Source of the DNA: Verrucomicrobiales bacterium
Lineage (GTDB): Bacteria; Verrucomicrobiota; Verrucomicrobiia; Limisphaerales; CAIMTB01
DNA: 64,000 bases
Assembly: GCA_016795425.1 (NCBI GenBank)
Contig: JAEUHG010000123.1
Span: forward strand, 53,152-117,151
Reading direction: 5' to 3'
The notes beneath the pieces were generated by a model that made no database searches, was not told the origin of the DNA, and saw only the letters and a list, made by a program, of their open reading frames with translations. This document shows positions 43,363-52,600 of this stretch, piece after piece (the stretch's first letter is position 1; each line of letters starts with the position of its first letter). The translations under genes were made by a program, and so were the position numbers.

Positions 43363-46266
43363 ATGGACGCGATCGTCGAATTCCTGAACGAGTCAGGGCG
43401 CCACTGGTGGGAGCATGCCCGGGGAATGGCGTGGCAAGTAGCACTAGTGGTCGGGGTGCTGTGGGGCATCGACGGGCTGTTGGCGAGAAAGGTCAGCGCG
43501 CGATGGCGGCATCTGTTGTGGGCCTTGCTGCTGATCAAGCTGATGCTGCCCGCCGATTTGGCGTTGCCGACCTCGCCGGCCTATTTCATTCGGGCCACCC
43601 CACCAGCGAAGGCCGTCCCGCCAGCCGGCGAGTGGCGGGTCTCCGTGGGTGACCCGGTGGCGGGGACGGATGGGGCATCGATGTACGCTCTGTTCACCGG
43701 GCATGACCTCGAGCGCTGTCGACCGCAGCTCACGTGGTTGGGTGGATTTTTTCTGGCCTGGCTTTCGGGGAGCGCGGGGTTGTTGGTCTACGTTGCGGGT
43801 CAGGGAAGGCGTTGGCGGTCGTCGCTACGCAACGCGTCGGGTGGCGACGCAAGGTCGAAGGAAATGCTGGCGAACGCGGCCCAGGGTGTTGGACTTCGAC
43901 GGGTTCCGGGATTGGTGGTCCACGAGCTGCCGGAAGGTCCGGTGGTGTGGGGACTGGCGCGACCTTCGGTCGTGTTGCCTCGTTGGTTGGTGGCGAGCCT
44001 CGACGATGGCCAACTCCGCGACGTGTTGTTGCACGAAGTGGCCCATGTGAAGCGGTGGGACCTTTGGTGGAATCACCTGCAGACCGTTCTCCAGATCCTG
44101 TATTGGTGGCATCCATTGGTTTGGCTCGGCAACGCGCGCATGCGACGGGTTCGCGAGGAAGCGACGGACGAGGCCGCGGTGATGGCGCGGGGAGGGGAAC
44201 CCGACAGCTACGCGAAGACGTTGATCGAAGTGGCTCGCGTCGCCTTGCGACGTCCGGTGCTGACCCTTGGGCTGCTCGGCATCCTGGAATCGCGCCATGC
44301 TTTGAGATCTCGGGTGGAGCGATTGGCCGACGGTCCGGTTCGAACGCGTCGCGGCATGGAATGGGTGGCGGGAATTGGGGTGGCGGTTTTGGCGATGGCG
44401 CTGCTTCCGTTGTCGCCGGGGCCAGCCATTGCGGCCGGTGGCGGCGGTGTGACTTTGACGGCGGGAGAAAATGTCGATGTTCGCCGGACAACGTCGAAGA
44501 ACGGGCCCCCGGCGGCGCCGGCCCTGGATCCGGCCACGTCGCAGCGAGGCGCGCCGCCAGAGAGTGTCGCACCCAGCCCCGGCGTTCAAAAGCTGGAACG
44601 GGATGTGCAAGCTGGCTTCCTGCGGGGCGAATCGGGGGTTGGGTTCGCGCCGCTCAATCAGGCCAATGAAGGACTCTTGGGTGAGACCACCTTCGAGTTG
44701 GCTCCCCTGAAGGTGACGGTGTCCGAGAAGGAACCGCGATACTGGATTGGGGAACGGCCGAAGACTTTGCAGAAGATTCGCGAGCAGGTGCGGCAGTTGA
44801 AGACGATCCATGACCAGGTGCCCGTGCAAGTGCGCGCGGAGTCAGGCGCGCCATTCGGAGCCGTCGCGGCGCTGATGGATGCCGTTCGACGCGAGGGCGG
44901 TGAGGTGACGGCGGCGCCAGGAAAGGACGCGAACGCCGGACTGTCCGGAACCCTCATGAAATTGCAGAGGATTCACTTGGCGGAATTCGGCGCCGTTGAT
45001 GAGCCCTTGAGCAATGTCGTTCAGCGTTTGGTGGGGCTGTCGAGGTCGGCGGATCCGGAGGGAACAGGGATCGGCGTCGGTGTCGCCCGGGGGTCGACGG
45101 AGCCTCAACCCATCTGGAATGAGGAGAAGAATGCGTGGGTCTACGCGGAGTTAGTCGCCAACCCGGAGATAGGGGCTACCCGGATCACCCTCGATCCTCC
45201 CCTCTCCTCGGTCTCCCTGCATGGAGTCCTCCAAGCCATCGTGAAGGGAGCCTCGGTGCCGTTGTCCTATCTGATCGAAGAATACGGCGTCTCGTTTCGG
45301 CGGCCTTCGATCGTCCCTCGGTTGATGACTCGGACTTACCGCATCCAGCGGGAATCGATCGATCGGGCGGTTGGAGAGGGCAAGGACCAGGTTCGCGACC
45401 GGCCCTGGTACCAGGAGAAGGTTCGCGATCTGCTGGCGACCTCTGGGGTGTCGTGGTCGCCGCCGAACGCCGTGTACTATAACGACACCCAAGGCCTGCT
45501 GATGATCCGCGCCACCGCCGAGGAAATGACCGCCCTGGAATCGATCATCGAGCAGATCAACGCGGTCCCGGCCATGGTCCAGGTCGAGGCAAGGTTGGTT
45601 GAAATTCCTTCGGCTGAAGAAGGTGGATTGGGCTTGAATGCCCTATTGACGGCACCAGCCAGCGACGACGCTTCCGCTCGCCGCGGGTTCCTGACGGAGT
45701 CTCAAGTCAGGGATTTCCTGAATGCCTGCAAGCAGCGGTCGGTGTCGCTCGCCGCCGCGCCAAGAGTCACGACGTTGGAGGGGCGACAAGCGGCCGTGGA
45801 GATGGACAAGAAGCCCACCGGCGAGGAGCCCATCGAATTGGGGAGCGTCGCGATCGATGTGGTGCCTCGTGTGATTGAGGATAAGTCCATCTTGGAGCTC
45901 ACCATCCTGGCCCGCGTGACGGCGTTGGTGTCGATGAAGCGGGCGGCCGATGGCAAGACCAGCGAGCCGACGAACGGGCCCGTCCACGCGGTCAACGCGA
46001 CCGGGTACATCAATCTGAACGCCCATGCCCTGGTGCGCCTGCACGACGGGCAGTCGGTGATGCTGGCGTTCGAACCGGTGAGCTCAAATCTCATTGCCGG
46101 GGGGGCGAAGGGGAATGCGAAGCGATATGTGATGCTGGTCACTCCGACCCTGATCGATCCCGCAGGAAACCGGGTCAATACGCCGGGAAAGGAACCGTTC
46201 GATCCGAAGGAGATTCCGGAGCAATCTCATTCCCTGCCGAAGCCCCAACGGGGCGCGCTACGATAG
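43363..46266 (+). CDS. M56 (BlaR1-like) membrane metallopeptidase fused to ExbD-like and secretin-like domains
   Basis: This 967-residue protein opens with the M56 integral-membrane peptidase: helices at about 20-35, 48-65 and 125-145, zinc motif HEVAH (H224, E225, H228), DEAAVMARGG as the third-ligand region, and a fourth helix at about 330-350. After a low-complexity linker comes an ExbD/TolR-like periplasmic domain (about 465-520; VPVQVRAESGAPFGAVAALM). The C-terminus (about 660-930) resembles N-domain plus secretin sequences (MVQVEARLVEIPSAEEG, APRVTTLEGRQAAVEM, VLVTPTLID-type ending). A secretin-like part tethered to an inner-membrane protease is very unusual. The last eight codons come from a repeat element. 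Confidence 0.85.
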   Translation: MDAIVEFLNESGRHWWEHARGMAWQVALVVGVLWGIDGLLARKVSARWRHLLWALLLIKLMLPADLALPTSPAYFIRATPPAKAVPPAGEWRVSVGDPVAGTDGASMYALFTGHDLERCRPQLTWLGGFFLAWLSGSAGLLVYVAGQGRRWRSSLRNASGGDARSKEMLANAAQGVGLRRVPGLVVHELPEGPVVWGLARPSVVLPRWLVASLDDGQLRDVLLHEVAHVKRWDLWWNHLQTVLQILYWWHPLVWLGNARMRRVREEATDEAAVMARGGEPDSYAKTLIEVARVALRRPVLTLGLLGILESRHALRSRVERLADGPVRTRRGMEWVAGIGVAVLAMALLPLSPGPAIAAGGGGVTLTAGENVDVRRTTSKNGPPAAPALDPATSQRGAPPESVAPSPGVQKLERDVQAGFLRGESGVGFAPLNQANEGLLGETTFELAPLKVTVSEKEPRYWIGERPKTLQKIREQVRQLKTIHDQVPVQVRAESGAPFGAVAALMDAVRREGGEVTAAPGKDANAGLSGTLMKLQRIHLAEFGAVDEPLSNVVQRLVGLSRSADPEGTGIGVGVARGSTEPQPIWNEEKNAWVYAELVANPEIGATRITLDPPLSSVSLHGVLQAIVKGASVPLSYLIEEYGVSFRRPSIVPRLMTRTYRIQRESIDRAVGEGKDQVRDRPWYQEKVRDLLATSGVSWSPPNAVYYNDTQGLLMIRATAEEMTALESIIEQINAVPAMVQVEARLVEIPSAEEGGLGLNALLTAPASDDASARRGFLTESQVRDFLNACKQRSVSLAAAPRVTTLEGRQAAVEMDKKPTGEEPIELGSVAIDVVPRVIEDKSILELTILARVTALVSMKRAADGKTSEPTNGPVHAVNATGYINLNAHALVRLHDGQSVMLAFEPVSSNLIAGGAKGNAKRYVMLVTPTLIDPAGNRVNTPGKEPFDPKEIPEQSHSLPKPQRGALR

Positions 46267-46510
46267 CCCAGGGCAAGTCACGCTTCACGCGTGGCGCCGC
46301 CCTGGGATCCGCATCCATCAATCCTCGAGCCCTGAAGGGGCGAAACCAGCCGTTCCCATTCGTGACATCGCCACGATCTCACCCGGTCGAGTCAAGCCGT
46401 CGCACCCCATCAGGGTGCGGCCAGGCCGAGGCCGACAAACCCAGGGCGCGGTCCCTTGGCCGCCACGGGACCATGCCCTGGGCTTTCACATCACGCCCTC
46501 GTTGGGGCTT
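46240..46510. repeat. Hairpin-rich repeat element with 11-bp terminal inverted repeats
   Basis: AAGCCCCAACG (46240-46250) and CGTTGGGGCTT (46500-46510) are perfect inverted ends. Inside, GCCCAGGGC (46266-46274) pairs with GCCCTGGG (46299-46306), CCCAGGGC (46440-46447) pairs with GCCCTGGG (46475-46482), and a GCACCC/GGGTGC hairpin lies near 46402-46418. GCCCTGAAGGGGC at about 46332 is a word common in PVC intergenic repeats. No transposase is encoded; this is REP/MITE-like. Confidence 0.7.
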
Positions 46511-46633
46511 AGAATCGTCAGCCCACACGACACGCCCGTTCAAAGTAGATCGTTCCGCGAGCACCATGCCGATGTGGCTGGCGGCTTTGGGCTTGCCGTT
46601 CCGGGCTCTGGGGTGGATGGCTGGGGGCAATCC

Positions 46634-47842
46634 ATGATGCACATGAAATCCAGTCGTCGTTCGTTCCTGCAACAGGCGGGTGCTGGCCTTGCTGCCACCG
46701 CGGTGGGTTCCCTGGCCACGTCCCGTGGCGCGGAAGAACCGTTAAAGATCCAGGGCTTCGAACGGACCGCGACCGGCGCCGAAGCGTCGAAGGGCTGGAA
46801 GCCGGTGTCCGATCGCCGGATTCGGGTGGGCATTGTGGGTTACGGCGTGTGCCGGTTCGGCGCCGAGTTCGGTTTTCAGGATCATCCGAACGTGGAAGTC
46901 GTCGCGGTCAGCGATTTGTTCCCCGACCGTTGCGAGCAATTGGCCAAGGCTTGTCGCTGTGCCAAGACCTATCCCTCGTTGGAGGAACTGGTGAAGGACG
47001 ATCGGATCGAGGCGGTGTTCGTGGCGACGGATGCGCCGAGCCATGCCCGGCATTGCATCGAGGTTCTGAAGCACGGCAAGCACGTGGCGTCGGCAGTCCC
47101 GGCAGTGTTCGGTTCGTTGGAGGAAGCGGATGCCTTGCTGGCGGCGGTCAAGGCGAGTGGCCGCAAGTACATGATGTTCGAGACCTCCTGCTATCACGAG
47201 GACTTGCACGCGATGCGGACCCTTTATCGGGCTGGGCACCTTGGCCGCATCCTCTACTCGGAAGGCGAATACTATCACTACATGGATCAGCCGATTCCGT
47301 CTTATAAGGATTGGCGTGTTGGGCTGCCGCCGCAGTGGTATCCGACCCATTCCAACGCCTACCACCTGGGCGTCACGGGTGGACGCTTCACCGAGGTGTC
47401 CTGCCTGGGCATGCGCAGCGGGGTGCCGCATCTGAAGCCGGAGGGCAATCGGTACGCCAACCCGTTTGGCACGGAGATCGCGATGTTCAAGACGGACGAT
47501 GGCGGTTCGTCTCGCATGGCCGTGAGCTGGGATACACCGGGGGATGGCTGGGAACGTGGAAGGGTACGAGGCGAGAAGGGTTCGTTCTATGAGCGTTACC
47601 AGGGATTGGTGAAGGAGTTGCCCAACACCCAACGCCCGCCGTTGCCGCCCAGGGTCGAAGGCGGTGGGCACGGGGGATCGCACGGCCATCTGACCAACGA
47701 ATTCGTGCTGTCGATCCTCGAGGATCGACGGCCGTTGGTGGACATCGCGATGGCGCTGCACATGACCGTGGCCGGGATCGTGGCGCATCTGTCGGCGCTG
47801 AAAGGCGGGGAGTGGTTGAAGATTCCGGAGTACCGCGCCTGA
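46634..47842 (+). CDS. Tat-exported Gfo/Idh/MocA family oxidoreductase
   Basis: This protein of 402 residues starts at the ATG at 46634, which has GGGGG seven bases upstream (46637 and 46643 are alternatives). A twin-arginine signal, SSRRSFLQQAGAGLAAT, precedes the dinucleotide-binding strand RIRVGIVGYGVCRFGAEFGF. EAVFVATDAPSHARHCIEVLKHGKHV is the usual second half of the Rossmann domain, and the C-terminal domain contains the HLTNEFVLSILEDRRP segment. Exported Gfo/Idh/MocA proteins are abundant in Verrucomicrobia and probably act on sugars in the periplasm. The Rossmann glycine string reads GYGVCRFG, slightly divergent. The substrate is unknown. Confidence 0.92.
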   Translation: MMHMKSSRRSFLQQAGAGLAATAVGSLATSRGAEEPLKIQGFERTATGAEASKGWKPVSDRRIRVGIVGYGVCRFGAEFGFQDHPNVEVVAVSDLFPDRCEQLAKACRCAKTYPSLEELVKDDRIEAVFVATDAPSHARHCIEVLKHGKHVASAVPAVFGSLEEADALLAAVKASGRKYMMFETSCYHEDLHAMRTLYRAGHLGRILYSEGEYYHYMDQPIPSYKDWRVGLPPQWYPTHSNAYHLGVTGGRFTEVSCLGMRSGVPHLKPEGNRYANPFGTEIAMFKTDDGGSSRMAVSWDTPGDGWERGRVRGEKGSFYERYQGLVKELPNTQRPPLPPRVEGGGHGGSHGHLTNEFVLSILEDRRPLVDIAMALHMTVAGIVAHLSALKGGEWLKIPEYRA

Positions 47843-47940
47843 ACGTCTCTTGCGGACCCGCGCGCCGAAGCCGCGGTTGATACGGCATCGGCACGATTCT
47901 TTGTCTGGCACCAGCGGTCGAGGTCTTGCAGCCTCCCGCC

Positions 47941-49503
47941 ATGCTACGATCCACGGCTTTTGTCGCCGTCCTGTCGCTTTCCTTCGCGCTGATCTCCGTG
48001 CGCGCCGCCGAAACGGCGCGAGGAGTCGTGTTCGAGGATCGCAACGGCAACGGGCAACGCGACGACGGCGAGCCGGGATTGCCTGGGGTCCGCGTTTCCA
48101 ATCAACGCGAAGTCACGGTGACGGATCGAACCGGGCGTTGGGAATTGCCTTCCGGGGACGACGTGGTGTTCTTCGTGATCAAACCGCGCGGTTACATGCC
48201 GCCGCTGAACGCGCATCGGCTTCCGCAATTTTATTATGTGCACCGTCCGGCGGGGTCACCCTCGACTCTCAAGTTTCCCGGGGTGGCACCGACAGGTCCG
48301 CTGCCGGCCTCGATCGATTTCCCGCTGCGTCGACAAAAGGAGCCGGGGACGTTCAAGGCGATCTTCATGGGGGACACGCAGCCGAGGGATGTGCGGGAGG
48401 TGGGGTACTTCAAGGACTCGGTGGTGCCGGAGTTGGTGGGGACCGACGCGGCGTTCGGCGTGACGTTGGGAGACGTGGTCTTTGATGACCTGAATGTCTT
48501 CGAACCCCACAATGCGGCGGTGGCGCTGATCGGGATTCCGTGGTGGAACGTCATCGGCAATCACGACCACAACTACGACGTGCCCAACGACCGCGAGGCG
48601 GACGAGACCTTCACCCGGATCTTCGGTCCGAATTACTACTCCTTCGATCACGGGCCGGTGCATTTCATTGCCTTGGACGACGTGGAATGGGGCGGAGCCA
48701 AGCCGGAGGGGAGCGGATCGTACACGGCGGGTTTGGACGCGCGCCAATTGGAGTTCGTGAAGAACGACCTGGCCTTGGTACCGGACCGGCAGTTGGTGGT
48801 GTTGATGATGCACATTCCGTTGAACGACATCGGCAACCGCGGGGAACTCTACCGCTTGATCGAGAAACGGCGCTATGCGCTGTCGATTTCGGGGCACACC
48901 CATTGGCACGAGCACCGGTTCATCACCACGGCGGATGGCTGGCGTGGTCGGGAACCGCATCATCACATCGTCACGGTGACGGCATGCGGGAGTTGGTGGA
49001 CCGGGGCGCCCAACGCCGCGGGGATTCCGCATGCCACCATGCGCGACGGCGCGCCCAACGGTTACGCGATCGTCTCGTTCGATGGAACGCGGGCCAAATT
49101 GACGTATAAAGCTGCGGGCCGACCGGCGGACGAGCAAATGAACATCATGGCGCCGGAAGGGTGGTCGGTGTCGGATGCGAAAGCCGCGTGGCTGTATGTG
49201 AACGTCTATGACGGGTCGGAACGCTCGAGAGTCGAGTTTCGAGTGGGTGGAAAGGGGCGGTGGCTGCCGATGTCGAAGGCGTTGGAGTTCGACCCGAGTT
49301 TTGTCGCGCGCAAGGCGGCGGAGGAAGCGAACCCACCTGCGATACCGCCGTATCGGAAGATGGGGGATCCCATGCGCTCACCCCACCTCTGGAAGGGCGA
49401 ATTGCCGCGTCTGGACCCTGGCGAGCATGCCGTTGAAGTGCGGACTCGGGATTTGCACGGGAGAGTTTTTCGACAGGCGGCGACGTGGCGGGTTGAGCCG
49501 TGA
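47941..49503 (+). CDS. Secreted calcineurin-like metallophosphoesterase with Cna-B-like N-terminus
   Basis: This 520-residue protein starts at the ATG at 47941 and has a signal peptide to about residue 23. Residues 30-100 (GVVFEDRNGNGQRDDGEPGLPGVRVS...) match an SdrD/Cna-B-like beta domain. The phosphoesterase core follows (about 110-340) with IFMGDTQ, VTLGDVVFDD, VIGNHDHNYD, LMMHIPL and SGHTHWHEH metal ligands. The C-terminus (about 390-520) is a conserved extension of this family (PMSKALEFDP, GEHAVEVRTRDLHG). It probably hydrolyses a phosphate ester outside the cytoplasm. It lies 98 bases downstream of the oxidoreductase. Confidence 0.92.
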   Translation: MLRSTAFVAVLSLSFALISVRAAETARGVVFEDRNGNGQRDDGEPGLPGVRVSNQREVTVTDRTGRWELPSGDDVVFFVIKPRGYMPPLNAHRLPQFYYVHRPAGSPSTLKFPGVAPTGPLPASIDFPLRRQKEPGTFKAIFMGDTQPRDVREVGYFKDSVVPELVGTDAAFGVTLGDVVFDDLNVFEPHNAAVALIGIPWWNVIGNHDHNYDVPNDREADETFTRIFGPNYYSFDHGPVHFIALDDVEWGGAKPEGSGSYTAGLDARQLEFVKNDLALVPDRQLVVLMMHIPLNDIGNRGELYRLIEKRRYALSISGHTHWHEHRFITTADGWRGREPHHHIVTVTACGSWWTGAPNAAGIPHATMRDGAPNGYAIVSFDGTRAKLTYKAAGRPADEQMNIMAPEGWSVSDAKAAWLYVNVYDGSERSRVEFRVGGKGRWLPMSKALEFDPSFVARKAAEEANPPAIPPYRKMGDPMRSPHLWKGELPRLDPGEHAVEVRTRDLHGRVFRQAATWRVEP

Positions 49504-49540
49504 GGAGAGGAAGGAGAAGAAGAATAGGGTGGTCTCGCGC

Positions 49541-49633
49541 GGAGGCGCAGAGGCGCGGAGAAGAAGGCGAGGGATGGAGAAGTGGAGCGGCCTGAAACAC
49601 ATCGAATCATCCGCTCGGCGCCTCTGCGCCTCT
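49541..49633. repeat. Interspersed inverted repeat between convergent genes
   Basis: GGAGGCGCAGAGGCGCGGAG (49541-49560) and CTCGGCGCCTCTGCGCCTCT (49614-49633) are inverted, 18 of 20 positions matching, separated by 53 bases. The GCGCAGAGGCGC word is a widespread environmental-bacterial repeat. Between two 3' ends it could act as a transcription barrier. Confidence 0.65.
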
Positions 49634-49666
49634 GTTGCGCGATGCCAAACCTGGTCGGGCTTCCTC

Positions 49667-52600
49667 CTACGGAATCCGGAAATCGAAGAAGGACTGATTC
49701 TGGAAGGCGGGCTGGACCTGGATCGAGAGTTGCCCGCGATGATTGGGTTGGAGCGACGGCGTGTTGGTTTTGAGGGTCAGCCCGTCGAGGACATCCGTGC
49801 AGAACTCGAATCCAAGCCGGTTCTGCCAGCATTCGCGTCGATAGACGTCATGGAGACCATGCTGGAGCAGGTCGAGTGAGGCGGGTTGGTTGGGCCAGGC
49901 GAGGCCTAGGGTTCCGCTGAAGGCGAGTTGCGGATTCCCGCTCACGAAGCCGAGTTGTCCGGACCACTGGAGTTGACCGTGGATGTTGCCCGGGAACGAG
50001 AGCCACGAAGTGTTGCCGCCCATGGTGGCTGAGATGCCGCCACTTCGTTGAACTTCCAGTTGAGTGGAGAACCGTGCGGCATCGGCCTGGGATCCGAGGG
50101 CCAGGGAGCCCGGCAGTTTGAAGAGATTGCGCGTGAATTCCGGGGCGGTGCTGAAATTGAACGGGCGGGTGCCAATGTTGAAACCGCCGGCGGCACGCCC
50201 GCGGAGGTCGAAGGTTCCCGCCGCCGGATTCGCGTCGCCGCCGACCTCCAGTGTGGCGAGGTTATAGGGCAGTCGGAGATGACCGCCCAAGCTGGCGGTT
50301 GCCTGGCGTTGGATCCACTGTCCCGCCACGGTGAGGTTGGTGAGTCGCAGGTCCCAACCGAACACGCCGCGATCGATGAAACTGGCCGCTTGAAGAGAAA
50401 TCTGTCCGTCGCTGCCAAGCGTGCCGCGTGCGGTACCGATGGGCGATGGGTCCAGATTTGGCAGGCTGAGAGACGAACGAAACGCCAGTGCGGCGAGGTT
50501 GTCGCTGCGGACAAGATTCCCTTGAAACGAGGGAAGGCGGAGTCCGCCGAATTGCGGCGTAGCTGGAGTTGTGAGGCGCAGGGCGATGGCGCCATCGCTC
50601 GTCAGGATGCCTTCAAGCGGGCTGGCATTCAGACCGGGCACGAGGTTCGCCGGGAGAACGCCGCCCAGGAAGAGGCCGCCTCGGTTACCGGCGGCGAGCC
50701 AATGACTCTGGGCGTCCAGCGGAGAAAGACCAACAGGGTAGAAGGCGACCTCGTCGAGGAATCCGGCGAAGAACTCGGTCACGCGATTGCCGTCGCTTCG
50801 TGCCGCCAGGGAAGTGTCAGCGGTGGCGGGAGTCGAGATGGTTCCCTGTCCGATTTGCCAGGCGTCGAGTCGCCCATCCAGGTAGAGGTACTGGGCCGCG
50901 CCATCGTAGACCGCGACGACGATGTGCCATTCCGCGTCGTCGATTCGCGTGCGACTGGTGAGTGCGGGTAGAGGAGACCCGCTAGGGGTTTGCAGGCCGT
51001 CGATGGCCCAATGGAGGCGGGTGCCGGTGGTGGTGGTGCCCTGGAGCCGGAGGGACCATTGGTTGGCGCGGCCGAGGAGGGTTTGCGGCGATGTGAGGAT
51101 CGGGACGCCGGTGCGTCCCGCGGCACGTTTGAACCACAAGCTCGCCGTGAATCCGTCCGGGGTCGGAGTGAGTTCCGGTTGCGACCAGCGAACCCAGGAG
51201 GTGGATCCATCAAAGGCCATGGATCGGCGCGTGGCGTCGGCAAGTGCGCCGGGTTGCGACGGCAACCGAGTGCCAAGTCGGATGCCGTTTCGACGCGGTG
51301 TGCTGGTCGAGAACGAAGCCAGCCGTTGGTCTTCGACCTTGTCGTCGATGTCTTCCAGCGGCCAGAAACCGGAAGGCAGATCGGAGCGAACGACGTCCGT
51401 GTAAGGCGCGGTGCGATACGCGAAGGACGGAAGTGCGTCGTTCAGCGGGAAAGACGGGATCATCGAAGGCAACGATACGGATGCGGGCGGGGTCAGGGTG
51501 AAATCACCCGCACCCGGAATCAGACCGCCGAGCTCGAGGGTGTTGAGAGGTGACGGAAGGTTGGCGAGACGACCCGCAAAGGAAACCGCCGGCAGATCGC
51601 CGAGGGTGTTGGTGATGCCAAGCCGGATGGCGGAGAAATCGTGACCTAAAAGCCGCAGGCTGGTCGTCGTGTTGGAGAAGCGAAGGCCGGATGTGCCGAC
51701 GGAGCCGCGAATGGGCAGACTGAGCAACGAACCAAGATTCAGCTGTGAATCGAAGCCGAGACTCAGAGTGCGCGCATTGAAGTCGCCGGTGAGTCGGAGG
51801 GAACCCAGGTTGTCGAGTTGGAAGGCGCCTGCGGGCAGGCGACGGAGAGCGGAGGCGGGCATAGTCGACGCGAGTCTGTGGTTGCCCTGAGAGGAGGAAA
51901 GGCGGACGGCCTTCAGGGAGAAATCGCCGGCCGGCGTGGCTTCGGCAGCGGCGGGACTGAGATCGCGGAAGGTGCGGTTGGCATCGAGGCAGAAAGCCGG
52001 AAAGGAGATGCGCAGAGGCGTGGTGTTGGGTGCAAAGTTCTGGAGTGTCAGTTCGGCGCCGCTGACGCAGGTGCCCTCCGGTCCGGTGGTCGCTGTCAGG
52101 TCACCACCCTGGGGAGAGGCCAGGATGACGCGTCCGCCGAGGGCGACGATCCGAGGCAGGACGAGACTGCCGCTGAGCGTGGCGGTGATTTGGTTGTTCA
52201 CAGCACCGACGACGAGCGTTCCCGAAGCGTTGGCGATCTGGCCGCTGATACTGGCCCCGGTCTGGTCCAGTCGAACCTCCGCACCGGCGGCAAACACGCC
52301 GGCGGCACCCAGGTTCAGGGACTGCGCGAGTTTGGCCACGAGCAGGAAGGTGCCGTCTGACGAGACGGTGAAGTCGATGGTGTTTCCGGAGACGGGATTG
52401 AGGCGAAGGACCTTGTCTGGCATTCCGGCAAGGTTGAGGCCCGGAAAGAGTTCGACGGTGAGGGGTTCCGAAGTCGGTGTGGTCAGACGGAGAGTGAACC
52501 GGTCCAGCGATTCGCCTTCGAACGCGAAGGGTGACGCGGGCAATCCGGTCACGTGAAGGACATCGCGAACGGCGCTCGCAAGTTCCGCGCGCAGCACGAG

